Below, one piece after another: positions 1-8,131 of a DNA stretch of 64,000 nt. The notes under the pieces were generated by a model. It did not search any database. It had not been told where the DNA came from and saw only the letters and a program-made list of their open reading frames with translations. The position numbers and the translations under genes were made by a program. Source of the stretch: Ponticaulis koreensis DSM 19734 (lineage in GTDB: Bacteria > Pseudomonadota > Alphaproteobacteria > Caulobacterales > Hyphomonadaceae); assembly GCF_000420665.1 (NCBI RefSeq), contig NZ_ATVJ01000001.1, positions 496,001 to 560,000 on the forward strand, given 5' to 3'. The first letter of the stretch is position 1; each line of letters starts with the position of its first letter.

Positions 1-70
1 ACACACAAGCAGGGGCGCTGTGTGTTGAAGTGATTTTGGAATTTCAAAAAACTGAGCTAGATTATCGGGT

Positions 71-520
71 ATGGCACTTAAGACCCATCACGCTGCCGGA
101 TGGGAAATCCGGCCTCACGCGCGCGAAGATCGTGACGCCATCAAAGCCGTTTTGCAAACATGTCTGCAAGAATTCCCGTGGCATGTCACAACCCGGTTTG
201 ACCCTGACGCGCTGGAACACGCGCTTAGCTACACCACCGCCATCGTCGCGACTGAGAAGAAAGCCGGCATTGTTGGCTTCATAATCGTGAACACGGAAAG
301 CGGATATGTGAGCCATATTTTCGTCCTCCCTGAATGGCGTCTCTGCGGCATTGGATCTGGCCTGTTGGAGGTCGGCCGTGTGCTCACCGGCAAGCGCCTG
401 TTTCAGGAACTCGACGTGCGAAACAAATATGGCCGCGCCGCCTGCGCTGCGATGGGCTGGTCTGAAATGGTGCCGGAAGGAAACAGCGGCAGCTGGCAGG
501 TCCGCCTGATTTCAGAATAG
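71..520 (+). CDS. GNAT-family N-acetyltransferase
   Basis: A 149-residue protein with the acetyl-CoA-binding signature of the GNAT fold: the segment LPEWRLCGIGSGLLE near residues 86-100 matches the R/Q-x-x-G-x-G loop that holds the pyrophosphate of acetyl-CoA, and a hydrophobic strand (GIVGFIIVN) precedes it as expected. The family moves an acetyl group from acetyl-CoA to an amine; the substrate cannot be read from the sequence. It starts with ATG and has only a weak GGG upstream, so the start is moderately sure. It stands alone ahead of a small unknown gene, with no clear operon partner inside the window. Confidence 0.8.
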   Translation: MALKTHHAAGWEIRPHAREDRDAIKAVLQTCLQEFPWHVTTRFDPDALEHALSYTTAIVATEKKAGIVGFIIVNTESGYVSHIFVLPEWRLCGIGSGLLEVGRVLTGKRLFQELDVRNKYGRAACAAMGWSEMVPEGNSGSWQVRLISE

Positions 521-626
521 GCCCCGCTCCCTTCTGCGTAAAATCTGGTCGCTTGCCGGTTTAGCAGCGCGTCACGCTTGTCGTCTCACATAGTTTGCGT
601 TTCATTGCCATTCGGGAGGTGCCCTC

Positions 627-908
627 ATGGCATTTTATGAAGTTGATCTTCGCGGCGAGTTTTTCCCTCTGCACGACAAGGGACGCTGGAAACTATTCGG
701 TTTCGAGACGACCTGCCATGTTGAGGCTGACAGCGCACAGGACGCCGAGATGGAAGCGGTCAAACTGATCCGTATCGACCCGGTCTGGCAACACATCCGC
801 CCGCGCCCCGGCTTTCCGACGCCGCGCCTCTATCCTGAGGGCACAGTTAGTGCCGATCCGGCAGAGTTCTCGCTACCAGAGTATGATCTCTATCGGATGG
901 TGAAATAG
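627..908 (+). CDS. Small conserved-looking protein, unknown function
   Basis: A 93-residue soluble protein that I do not recognise. A strong ribosome-binding site (GGGAGGT, 6 bases before the ATG) supports translation. The sequence opens with MAFYEVDLRGEFF, is rich in aromatic residues, and has no signal peptide, membrane segment or cysteine pair. It ends 3 bases before the end of the convergent yggS-type gene. It could be a small single-domain housekeeping protein; no function is proposed. Confidence 0.7.
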   Translation: MAFYEVDLRGEFFPLHDKGRWKLFGFETTCHVEADSAQDAEMEAVKLIRIDPVWQHIRPRPGFPTPRLYPEGTVSADPAEFSLPEYDLYRMVK

Positions 909-911
909 CGG

Positions 912-1574
912 CTAGCTGTCTCGTTCGCCGAACAGGGCCGATCCAACACGGATATGGGTCGCGCCATAGAGTATCGCGGTTTCAAAATCACCGCTCATGC
1001 CCATGGAGAGCTCTTTCAGGTCATAACGGTTTGCAAGCTTCGCCAGCAGAGCAAAGTGAGGCCCCGCCGGTTCGTCCGCAGGCGGAATACACATCAGGCC
1101 TTTTGGGGTAATCCCGAATTCCGGGCAGGTTTTCGTGATGAAGGTTTCAAGGTCTGCTGGCAGAACGCCAGCCTTTTGCGGCTCTTCACCTGTGTTCACC
1201 TGCACCAGAATGTCTGGCGATTTACCGAGTTTCTGGATCGCTTCCGCCAATGTACGCGCGAGCTTTGGCCGATCCAGCACGTCAATCGCGTCAAACAGGG
1301 CGACAGCATCTTCTGACTTGTTCGACTGGAGCGGCCCGATGAGACGAAGTTTCAAATCTGAGTACTGTCCACGGCGCTCACCCCAGCGCTCCTGCGCCTC
1401 CTGAACGCGGTTCTCACCGAACACGCGCACGCCTGCCGCCAGCGCTGCTTCAATCCTCTCATCCGGCTGGCGCTTGGAGACGGCAACCAGTTCCGGCGCG
1501 GTTTCACGCTCTGCCTTTTGACAGGCTTTGGAAATGCGGGCTTCTATCTCGGCAAGGTTTTCTGAAAAGCTCAT
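912..1574 (-). CDS. yggS: YggS/PROSC-type pyridoxal phosphate homeostasis protein
   Basis: A 220-residue single-domain PLP-binding protein of the YggS/PROSC family, which controls free PLP and amino-acid balance and has no known catalytic reaction. Visible family marks are ELVAVSKRQP with the PLP lysine at about residue 34, FGENRVQEA, HLIGPLQSNK-like LRLIGPLQSNK, and the phosphate-binding end LSMGMSGDFETAI followed by GATHIRVGSALFG. The ATG at 1574 was chosen because the family begins just before this point and the longer reading adds 42 unrelated residues. It is transcribed away from the ThiE-like gene starting at 1616, with about 40 bases between the starts. Confidence 0.93.
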   Translation of the reverse strand: MSFSENLAEIEARISKACQKAERETAPELVAVSKRQPDERIEAALAAGVRVFGENRVQEAQERWGERRGQYSDLKLRLIGPLQSNKSEDAVALFDAIDVLDRPKLARTLAEAIQKLGKSPDILVQVNTGEEPQKAGVLPADLETFITKTCPEFGITPKGLMCIPPADEPAGPHFALLAKLANRYDLKELSMGMSGDFETAILYGATHIRVGSALFGERDS

Positions 1575-1615
1575 AAGGCGGTTTTCCGGACATGATGCAT
1601 CGAACAGGACGAAGA

Positions 1616-2185
1616 ATGGTGTCTGCCGTGCGAGAGGCAAGCCGTCAAATGCCTTATCCCCTGCCCGGCGCATTTTTCCTGACCGATCCGCAGCGAACAC
1701 CGGATCCGGTCAGCGTTGTGAACACACTGCCAAACGGTACGGGCGTCATCTACCGCCATTTCGGCTCAACCGACCGGAAGGAAACCGCAAAAGCACTAAG
1801 AGCGGCTACATATCGCAAAGGGATCGCCCTGCTCATTGCGAATGACCCAGACCTTGCCATCGCTACAAAAGCCGACGGCGTTCACTGGCCAGAAGCCCGC
1901 GCGCAGCTTGCCCGTAAATGGCAAGGCCGCTTTCTGATCCAGACACAATCTGCGCATTCAAGACGCGCCATAGCCGCCGCCGTTTGCGATGCCATTCTGT
2001 TCTCCACCGTATTTCCATCCAACAGCGCGAGCGCGGGGGCTAGTATGGGGCCGGTGAGGTTTCGGAGACTGGTTATGAGAACGGAGAAGACGGTTTACGC
2101 ACTTGGCGGCGTCAACGCAGAGACGGCAGCACGCGTGAGCGGGTTCGCAGGACTCGCCGCGATTGAAGGGTTTATCTGCACGTAA
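1616..2185 (+). CDS. Thiamine phosphate synthase (ThiE/TenI)-like protein
   Basis: A 189-residue protein that reads as a divergent ThiE/TenI TIM barrel: PGAFFLTDPQRTPDP near the N-terminus, a central IALLIANDPDLAIATKADGVHWPE strand-loop region, and the phosphate-binding end YALGGVNAETAARV. Canonical ThiE joins hydroxymethylpyrimidine-PP and thiazole phosphate. Here the middle is worn (no clean GxGP loop), so real ThiE activity is doubtful. The ATG at 1616 has an AGGA 6-9 bases upstream and is preferred over the ATG at 1592. It is divergent from yggS, suggesting a shared control region of about 40 bases. Confidence 0.72.
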   Translation: MVSAVREASRQMPYPLPGAFFLTDPQRTPDPVSVVNTLPNGTGVIYRHFGSTDRKETAKALRAATYRKGIALLIANDPDLAIATKADGVHWPEARAQLARKWQGRFLIQTQSAHSRRAIAAAVCDAILFSTVFPSNSASAGASMGPVRFRRLVMRTEKTVYALGGVNAETAARVSGFAGLAAIEGFICT

Positions 2186-2246
2186 AACTTGTCTCGCCCG
2201 CATGCCACGCTTAGAAATTAAGGCAGTCAACTCAAGGGGACGTAGT

Positions 2247-2432
2247 ATGAAAAAGAAAGCCAGCCCGATTAAATCCGACTTCGAAGCTATGAAGCTCAGC
2301 GACGAGAAATGGGCAGAATACAAAGCCGGCAAGAAGCAGATGGCGAAAAAGCGCATGGGCGCGAAAGGCGCCAAGAACTTCTCCCGCAAGCTGGAAGCCA
2401 AGCGCAAAAAGTTTCTGGGCGGCGGCGCTTAA
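2247..2432 (+). CDS. Small very basic protein, unknown function
   Basis: A 61-residue protein dominated by lysine, arginine and alanine, with repeated K/R-A patterns such as KRMGAKGAKNFSRK. The ATG at 2247 follows an AAGGGG ribosome site. The composition would suit nucleic-acid binding or a nucleoid or ribosome-associated role, but no fold is recognisable and this is inference only. A strong terminator begins 28 bases after its stop, supporting it as an independent short transcript. Confidence 0.7.
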   Translation: MKKKASPIKSDFEAMKLSDEKWAEYKAGKKQMAKKRMGAKGAKNFSRKLEAKRKKFLGGGA

Positions 2433-2441
2433 GCGCTTTGA

Positions 2442-2858
2442 TCACCGGATCTGTTCAGAGTCCCGGCCTTTTCTGAAGGTCGGGATTTTTAATGGCTCCA
2501 GCCAGGCGCAGCGATTGTCATCAAATACGGAACGAACGGGCTTAGAATCCGGCAGATCATCAAACGCACCCACGGCAATGCCAATACCGGACGGATGACG
2601 CTCTGTTGTCCAGTAAAGTGTTGTTGCGCAATTAGGGCAAAAGAACTGGATAAAGTCAGCGCCTGATGCGGCCTTGCGGATATAGCGCTGGGATACGCCG
2701 GTTATGGTGACGGCTTCACCCTGATAATAGGCACCAAGGCCGAACGCACTGCCCGACCGTTTTTTACAGTCGGCGCAGTGACATTGAACAATACTATCAG
2801 GCGCCCCGTCGCAGCGGGCTTTCAGCTGGCCACAGCCGCATGATGCCGTGTAGCTCAT
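2442..2858 (-). CDS. GFA-family zinc protein (glutathione-dependent formaldehyde-activating-like)
   Basis: A 138-residue protein with the zinc-cysteine layout of the GFA/CENP-V family: C7-x-C9, then QCHCADC at about residues 25-31, and FCPNC near residue 70. The founding member was proposed to add glutathione to formaldehyde; most members have no proven reaction. Its ATG shares one base with the stop of the upstream lipoprotein gene (TGATG), which implies translational coupling. The longer reading would run into that gene and was rejected. Confidence 0.85.
   Translation of the reverse strand: MSYTASCGCGQLKARCDGAPDSIVQCHCADCKKRSGSAFGLGAYYQGEAVTITGVSQRYIRKAASGADFIQFFCPNCATTLYWTTERHPSGIGIAVGAFDDLPDSKPVRSVFDDNRCAWLEPLKIPTFRKGRDSEQIR
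2461..2490 (+). terminator. Rho-independent terminator after the small basic protein
   Basis: A ten-base stem (TCCCGGCCTT pairing with AAGGTCGGGA through one G-T pair), five-base loop and TTTTTAA tail on the plus strand. It lies inside the 3' coding end of the convergent GFA-family gene. Confidence 0.85.
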
Positions 2859-3637
2859 CAGTCGTATTCCGGGCCAAGAGGAATAAGGTCTTCCGCGTTG
2901 GGCCATGACGCATTCGCAAGCAGCTGGCTCAAGGCGAAGGCGTTTCGGCATCCAACAGCAACGAGCCGTGGCTCGCCGCCATTGAGAACGATTTCACCAG
3001 CCCAGGAGTTTCCATCCGATGGACAAACATAAGGATCGAACCATCCGGGAATATGCTCGGGTCCCGCGGCAACGCACTGATCAAAGAATAACTGGTCAAG
3101 CCGTTTCGAACTTTCAGCGTTCAAAGTGCGATAGCTTGGTAGAGGCGGCCGATTTCGTGCACGTTCTTCTGCCTCTGCGCGTCGTGCGGCCTCCTCGGCC
3201 TGACGCTGCATGTAGCGTTCATAAGCCTCTTCATCTTCTGGTTCTGGGGGCGGAGGTGGCGGCGGAGGAGGTGGTGACGGATTCCACGAGTATCGCTGAT
3301 AAGTGCGAACGCCCTGAAGGTTCCAGAGCCCTGTGTTATCGTCGCGCCAGTAAGTGATGGATTTATCAGGTCGTCCGAACATGCGAACACGCAGACGGTT
3401 TTGCGCAGCGACAGCCTCGTCCGGTAAAGGCGCTTCTGACAGAGCTTCAGGAACGAAGCTCTCCACGGGGCGGTCAATATAGGTGCTAGAGGCCTCTAGC
3501 CTCTCCCGGCTATAACCATCTACCGCCGGGCAATTCAGTTCCGCCTCCGTAGGCAGAGGAGGTGACGCAGGCTGCGACGTTTCACAGCCCGCAACAGCAA
3601 TCAGGACAGTCAGAACAAAAGGTGTTTTGCTGCCCAT
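2858..3637 (-). CDS. Proline-rich lipoprotein, unknown function
   Basis: A 259-residue predicted lipoprotein: a short positive start, hydrophobic stretch and lipobox AVAGC with the lipidated cysteine at residue 18. A run of about ten prolines in the middle is followed by an acidic, then an Arg/Glu-rich helical stretch (YERYMQRQAEEAARRAEAEERAR), so it probably has a stiff linker and a coiled segment. The last third contains several cysteines that may form disulfides. No known domain is recognised. It is likely the first gene of a two-gene unit with the GFA protein. Confidence 0.8.
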   Translation of the reverse strand: MGSKTPFVLTVLIAVAGCETSQPASPPLPTEAELNCPAVDGYSRERLEASSTYIDRPVESFVPEALSEAPLPDEAVAAQNRLRVRMFGRPDKSITYWRDDNTGLWNLQGVRTYQRYSWNPSPPPPPPPPPPEPEDEEAYERYMQRQAEEAARRAEAEERARNRPPLPSYRTLNAESSKRLDQLFFDQCVAAGPEHIPGWFDPYVCPSDGNSWAGEIVLNGGEPRLVAVGCRNAFALSQLLANASWPNAEDLIPLGPEYD

Positions 3638-3642
3638 TTTGC

Positions 3643-4455
3643 TTATTCCTCGGAAGGTTCAGGCACGCCTACAACGTGGAAGCCTGCATCGACGTGCAGA
3701 ACTTCACCCGTAATAGACTGGCCGATGTCAGACAGAAGATAAAGCGCGCAGCCTGCAACGCCTTCCATCTTCGTGTCTTCTTTCAGGAGCGACCATTCGC
3801 GGCCCGTACCCATGAGGGATTTGCCGCCGCGAATACCAGCCAGAGACAGCGTACGCATTGCACCTGCAGAGATCGCGTTGACGCGAATGCCCTGATTACC
3901 AAGGTCGCGTGCTGCATACCGGGTGGATGCTTCAAGTGCAGCCTTGGCAACGCCCATCACGTTGTAAGACGGAACAACGCGCTCAGCGCCAAGATAGGTC
4001 ATGCAGATGATAGAGCCGCCCGGGTCCATCATTTCAGATGCACGGCGGGAGCAATCAATGAAGGAATAAACCGAGATATCCATAGCGCGGCGGAAACCCT
4101 CACGAGAGGTGTTCGCCACCATGGAGCCCATCAGCTCATCTTTGCCAGCGAAGGCGATGGAGTGAACCAGAAAGTCGATCTTGCCCCATTTTTCTTTCAC
4201 TGCCGCAAAGGCTGCATCCATGCTTTCGTCGTCAGTCACGTCCGCCGGAATCATGAAATCCATGCCGATAGATTCGACGAGTGGACGCACGCGGCGCTCA
4301 AGGCCCTCGCCCTGATAAGTGAACGCGATTTCAGCGCCCTGTGCAGCGAGTTGCTTTGCGATACCCCAGGCGATGGAGTTCTGGTTTGCGACGCCCATAA
4401 CGATGCCGCGCTTGCCAGCCATCAGATTGCCTTCCGGCATGTTCCAGTCAGACAT
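3643..4455 (-). CDS. fabI: Enoyl-ACP reductase (NADH) FabI
   Basis: A 270-residue FabI, the reductase of the last step of each fatty-acid elongation cycle. Family marks are the dinucleotide-binding start KRGIVMGVANQNSIAWGIAK, the middle FLVHSIAFAGK, and the catalytic Tyr-x6-Lys pair Y164 and K171 (YNVMGVAK), with RVNAISAGAMRTL and the C-terminal ITGEVLHVDAGFHV. Length is normal. It is the last of a same-strand run that begins with fabA (fabA, queE, acetyltransferase, fabI). Alphaproteobacteria commonly have fabA-fabB-fabI; here fabB is missing and two other genes sit in the middle. Confidence 0.96.
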   Translation of the reverse strand: MSDWNMPEGNLMAGKRGIVMGVANQNSIAWGIAKQLAAQGAEIAFTYQGEGLERRVRPLVESIGMDFMIPADVTDDESMDAAFAAVKEKWGKIDFLVHSIAFAGKDELMGSMVANTSREGFRRAMDISVYSFIDCSRRASEMMDPGGSIICMTYLGAERVVPSYNVMGVAKAALEASTRYAARDLGNQGIRVNAISAGAMRTLSLAGIRGGKSLMGTGREWSLLKEDTKMEGVAGCALYLLSDIGQSITGEVLHVDAGFHVVGVPEPSEE

Positions 4456-4532
4456 GTGTCCTCCAAGACGAAATGTTGAACACGTTGGCTATGCGCGGAC
4501 GCCCATCACGTCAAGTAAGGCAAGGCCTGCAC

Positions 4533-5003
4533 TCAGGCGATTTCAAGGTGATAATAGCTGTTAAAGTCGGAGACGACATAATCGCCGAACACATCACCCG
4601 GCTGGAAGCCAAAGCTTCGGTAGAGGGCATTAGCTGGCGCATAGACCTCTGTCGTACCGGTCTCAAGGCTCACGGTCTGATAGCCGCGCTCTTTCGCCAT
4701 GGCGATGAGCGTTTGGAGCACAATGCGGGCCACGCCTTTGCGCAAATGATCCGGATGAGTGCGCATGGATTTGATCTCGCACTGGGCATCCGACAAATGC
4801 TTCAACGCGCCCATACCGACGAGCTGATCGCCCTGCCAGACTGTGATGAAATCAATTTCCGGCACTTTGAGTTTTGAAAGGTCCAGCACGAAGGCGAGCT
4901 CTGGCGGAGAATTGGCAAAAGCCTCTCGAACGTGAAACTCCAGAAGTGACACCACTTGCGGATCATCAAAATCACCAGCGCGGATTTCAAACTCAGGTGC
5001 CAC
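4533..5003 (-). CDS. GNAT-family N-acetyltransferase
   Basis: A 156-residue acetyltransferase of the PhnO/YjaB-like GNAT type. The acetyl-CoA loop is MRTHPDHLRKGVARIVLQ near residues 80-97, followed by the typical ALYRSFGFQPGDVFGDY substrate-side motif. The substrate is unknown. Its start lies 11 bases inside the end of queE, so the two are translated from one message; 77 bases separate it from fabI. Confidence 0.87.
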   Translation of the reverse strand: MAPEFEIRAGDFDDPQVVSLLEFHVREAFANSPPELAFVLDLSKLKVPEIDFITVWQGDQLVGMGALKHLSDAQCEIKSMRTHPDHLRKGVARIVLQTLIAMAKERGYQTVSLETGTTEVYAPANALYRSFGFQPGDVFGDYVVSDFNSYYHLEIA

Positions 5004-5748
5004 GCGTATCCCCGTATAGATGGATATGCAGACGGTCGGTGAAGTTCATGCCGTGTCGCAGGCATTCTTCGGTGAGCCATTTGCTACGCATGCGCACTTC
5101 GCCCGAAGATCGGCCGAGCGGCATAAGATACACGCGCTCATGCGGGATACGGAATTTCCGGGTCAGCGCGAGAACCTCTTCAAGGTCCTCAGGTGAGCCG
5201 ATAACAAACTTAAACCAGCTTTGCGGCAGCGCGGCATAAGCGGAAAGCGAGGCCTCATTCAGCGCAATAGCGGCGTCATTGCCAGAATGGGCGAGCTTTG
5301 GGGAGACGTTGAACTGATTGACCAACGGAACGAGACGTGCGGGCGGCGCGATAGAGCCATTGGTTTCAATCTCGACCCAGACAGGCCCGCAATCGTTTTT
5401 GATCGCTGTAATCAGGCCTTCAAGCTTACCCTTCTGGAGCATGGGCTCGCCGCCGGTAATCACGATGCCCGAAGGTTCTAACTTGGCGACTTCAGAGGCG
5501 ATATCCGCAAAGCTGCGTGAAAGCCGTTCCGCTTCCGGAACGAACTTTACATTGTCTTCGTGAGAGAAAGGTGTGCCTTCGAAGTTCCAGGTGTAGGCGG
5601 TGTCGCACCATTTACAGTGCAGGTTACACCCTGAAAGGCGGATAAAGGTGCGGGGCGCGCCAAGGCTCGCCCCTTCACCCTGAATAGAAGAAAAGATTTC
5701 CGGATTGCCGTGATCGTCAACCGCAAGCCAGAGCGTTTCCTGGCTCAT
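4993..5748 (-). CDS. queE: 7-carboxy-7-deazaguanine synthase (radical SAM)
   Basis: A 251-residue radical SAM enzyme of the QueE family, which contracts 6-carboxytetrahydropterin to 7-carboxy-7-deazaguanine on the route to queuosine. The substrate-binding start EIFSSIQGEGASLGAPRTFIRL and the cluster-binding C41-x3-C45-x2-C48 (CNLHCKWCDTAYTW) are both typical, as are GIVITGGEPMLQ and VWVEIETNGS. The ATG start fits. No other queuosine genes are in the window; the gene sits between fabA and an acetyltransferase. Confidence 0.95.
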   Translation of the reverse strand: MSQETLWLAVDDHGNPEIFSSIQGEGASLGAPRTFIRLSGCNLHCKWCDTAYTWNFEGTPFSHEDNVKFVPEAERLSRSFADIASEVAKLEPSGIVITGGEPMLQKGKLEGLITAIKNDCGPVWVEIETNGSIAPPARLVPLVNQFNVSPKLAHSGNDAAIALNEASLSAYAALPQSWFKFVIGSPEDLEEVLALTRKFRIPHERVYLMPLGRSSGEVRMRSKWLTEECLRHGMNFTDRLHIHLYGDTRGT

Positions 5749-5756
5749 GGCTATGA

Positions 5757-6281
5757 TCAGCTTTTTTCCGGTTGGAACAGTCCAACGCGCATGTCGTCAG
5801 CTGTATAAATCAGCTTGTCGTCAGCGTACAGACGACCGTCTGCAATACCCAGAACAAGGCGACCACGCTTCACGCGCTTCAGTTCCATTTCATAACGGAC
5901 GAGCTTCACATCAGGTGTGACCTGACCGGTGAACTTCACATTGCCAACGCCAAGCGCGCGGCCTTTGCCCGGAGAGCCGCTCCAGCCAAGCCAGAAGCCG
6001 ACATTCTGCCAGAGCGCATCAAGGCCGAGACAGCCTGGCATAACCGGGTCGCCAATAAAGTGGCACTGGAAGAACCAGAGTGACGGATCGATATCCAGCT
6101 CGGCAACCATATTGCCCTTGCCGTGCGGACCACCATCCATGGTGATCTCGGTGATGCGGTCCATCATCAGCATTGGCGGCGCCGGCAGCTGAGCATTACC
6201 TTCACCGAACAGGCTGTTCTTGCCGCTCTCGATCAGCTCTTCCTTCGTGTAGGAAGATTTTCTTTCAAATAACTCAGACAA
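5757..6281 (-). CDS. fabA: 3-hydroxydecanoyl-ACP dehydratase/isomerase FabA
   Basis: A 174-residue FabA, the hot-dog-fold enzyme that dehydrates beta-hydroxydecanoyl-ACP and isomerises trans-2 to cis-3-decenoyl-ACP for unsaturated fatty acids. The active-site H74 and D88 are present in [20 protein letters not shown]. The start is TTG at 6281 with AAGGA seven bases before it; this gives [16 protein letters not shown], the normal family start, whereas the longer reading adds 26 unrelated residues. queE follows 8 bases downstream. Its usual partner fabB is not in the window. Confidence 0.95.
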   Translation of the reverse strand: MSELFERKSSYTKEELIESGKNSLFGEGNAQLPAPPMLMMDRITEITMDGGPHGKGNMVAELDIDPSLWFFQCHFIGDPVMPGCLGLDALWQNVGFWLGWSGSPGKGRALGVGNVKFTGQVTPDVKLVRYEMELKRVKRGRLVLGIADGRLYADDKLIYTADDMRVGLFQPEKS

Positions 6282-6382
6282 TTGGGATTCCTTACCGTCG
6301 TGCTGTCCGCTGAAAGTCTGCCAGAAACGGTATGTTTCCCTTGAGGTCAACCCACACACGCATAGCGAGTACGGGCTTTGCC

Positions 6383-6988
6383 TTAATTTACGGCAGCAAC
6401 CTGCAGAGCCATATCAGCGTTTGTATCGCCGAGGTCATCTTCGTCATCAAAGGCGACGACAGACGGCGCAGTACCCGGCGCGCCCCAGAGATAGGTTTTG
6501 TCGGCCCAGCCACGACGATGATTGATATAGACTTCGCACATGGTCTCTTCACAGCCGATGAGCGTGGCGATCGCGCCGGATTCCATGCGCGCCACGACGC
6601 GGGATTCAGAATTGGAAGACCGATGAAGATCAACAAGGTCTGAACCATGGATCATAACGCTTGGCTGACCACCGAGAGTACGCTCATGCATCCAGACTTC
6701 ATCGCCGGACGGGTCACGCACCATGCGCCAGTCGCGTGTTTCACGAACAACCATAACGGGCAGGCCGCGACGCTCGTATCGCCATGCTACCGGATATTCG
6801 AGGCTCGGGCCTGTGCGACCGTGCACGGCGGAATACTTCAGCGATTCAAAGCGCGGCACCGGCAATCCGGAGAAGGCGCTGATTCGCACAGCCTGACCGG
6901 TCACAGGGCCCTGGTTCGCAGATTGCGCGACCGATGGCAGTGAAATCATGAGGCTGGCGAGAAAAAGGCTTTTCAGCTTCGCAAACAT
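6383..6988 (-). CDS. Exported SH3-domain protein
   Basis: A 201-residue secreted or periplasmic protein: signal peptide ([24 protein letters not shown], cut near residue 23) followed by two bacterial SH3-like repeats, the first with [27 protein letters not shown] and the second around [22 protein letters not shown]. Such repeats usually bind peptidoglycan or proteins at the cell wall. Two cysteines (GCEETMC) near residue 145 could form a disulfide. It is divergent from the 2-hydroxyacid dehydrogenase, a neighbour pair I recall from other alphaproteobacteria. Confidence 0.85.
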   Translation of the reverse strand: MFAKLKSLFLASLMISLPSVAQSANQGPVTGQAVRISAFSGLPVPRFESLKYSAVHGRTGPSLEYPVAWRYERRGLPVMVVRETRDWRMVRDPSGDEVWMHERTLGGQPSVMIHGSDLVDLHRSSNSESRVVARMESGAIATLIGCEETMCEVYINHRRGWADKTYLWGAPGTAPSVVAFDDEDDLGDTNADMALQVAAVN

Positions 6989-7144
6989 GCTTAATTTCCC
7001 GAGGTCTGTTCCATGGGAAATTTTTGCCTGTTATGGTGAATAAGGCGTAAACAGGTTCTGAAAATTTATCTGGGACTTCTGAACGCATTGGCCACGCCGC
7101 ACTTGTTTGCTATGGCACGAGAAAAGAAGCAGGATAGGGACGCG

Positions 7145-8131
7145 ATGTCTTCGCAAAAATTGAAAGTTATAGTGACCCGTCGACTTCCGAGCGTGGTGGA
7201 ACTTCGCCTGAAGGAATTGTTCGACACGACACTGAATGAATCTGACCACCCTATGTCACAGGGTGAGCTGTCAGACGCAGTGGCGGAGGCAGATGTACTT
7301 GTCCCGACCGTGACAGATAAAATCGACGGACGCGTTCTGGCTCATGCTGGCGACAATCTTCGTCTTATCGCGCAGTTCGGCGCGGGCGTAGACAATATCG
7401 ACGTACAAAGCGCAACCCAACGTGGCATCACCGTCACCAACACGCCCGGCGTTCTGACTGAAGACACTGCGGACATGACAATGGCGCTGCTTCTGTCTGT
7501 ACCGCGCCGCATGATCGAAGGCGTCAAAGCCATCGAGAATGACGAGTTTAAAGGCTGGACACCAACCTGGATGATGGGCCGCCGCATCTCCGGCAAGCGT
7601 CTTGGCATTATCGGCATGGGCCGTATCGGTCAGGCTGTTGCGCGCCGCGCCAAAGCTTTCGGCATGCAGATCCACTACCATAACCGTACTCAGGTCAGCC
7701 CGCAGATCGAAGAATCTCTCGGCGCAACTTATTGGGACAGCCTCGATCAGATGCTGGCGCGCATGGACTATGTGTCCATTAACTGCCCGCACACACCGGC
7801 TACCTATCACCTTCTGAACTCACGCCGTCTTGAGCTGATGCAGCCTCACGCTTTCGTCGTGAACACATCGCGCGGTGAAGTGATTGACGAAGCTGCACTC
7901 GCGCGTGCGCTTGAAGAAGGCAAAATCGCAGGCGCGGGCCTCGACGTGTTCGAGCATGAGCCAGCGGTGAACCCGAAGCTCAAAGAAATGCCGAATGTCG
8001 TTCTGCTGCCTCACCTTGGCTCTGCGACTGAAGAAGGCCGCACCGAAATGGGCGAGAAGGTTCTGATCAACATCAAAACCTTTGCTGACGGTCACAAGCC
8101 GCCGGATCGCATCATTCCGGCTATGCTGTAA
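7145..8131 (+). CDS. D-2-hydroxyacid dehydrogenase (glycerate/glyoxylate reductase type)
   Basis: A 328-residue NAD(P)-dependent D-2-hydroxyacid dehydrogenase. The Rossmann motif is GKRLGIIGMGRIGQAVARRA (about residues 150-170); the catalytic set is present as Arg in VNTSRGEVIDE, Glu in GLDVFEHEP and His in LLPHLGSATEEGR. The GyaR/GhrA-like family reduces glyoxylate or hydroxypyruvate or oxidises glycerate. The ATG at 7145 follows GGATAGGGA and starts with MSSQKLKVIVTRRLP, the usual beginning; the upstream reading adds 19 residues without support. It ends against the convergent hydrolase gene with no gap. Confidence 0.92.
   Translation: MSSQKLKVIVTRRLPSVVELRLKELFDTTLNESDHPMSQGELSDAVAEADVLVPTVTDKIDGRVLAHAGDNLRLIAQFGAGVDNIDVQSATQRGITVTNTPGVLTEDTADMTMALLLSVPRRMIEGVKAIENDEFKGWTPTWMMGRRISGKRLGIIGMGRIGQAVARRAKAFGMQIHYHNRTQVSPQIEESLGATYWDSLDQMLARMDYVSINCPHTPATYHLLNSRRLELMQPHAFVVNTSRGEVIDEAALARALEEGKIAGAGLDVFEHEPAVNPKLKEMPNVVLLPHLGSATEEGRTEMGEKVLINIKTFADGHKPPDRIIPAML

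Noticed and set aside
1-26. ACACAC/GTGTGT pairing at the window start as a hairpin or terminator
   Set aside because: Long uneven loop and no T run; too weak to report.
3562-4479. Long open frame of 305 residues on the plus strand over fabI
   Set aside because: It is antisense to the well supported fabI gene, has no family likeness and no ribosome site; such frames arise from biased codon use.
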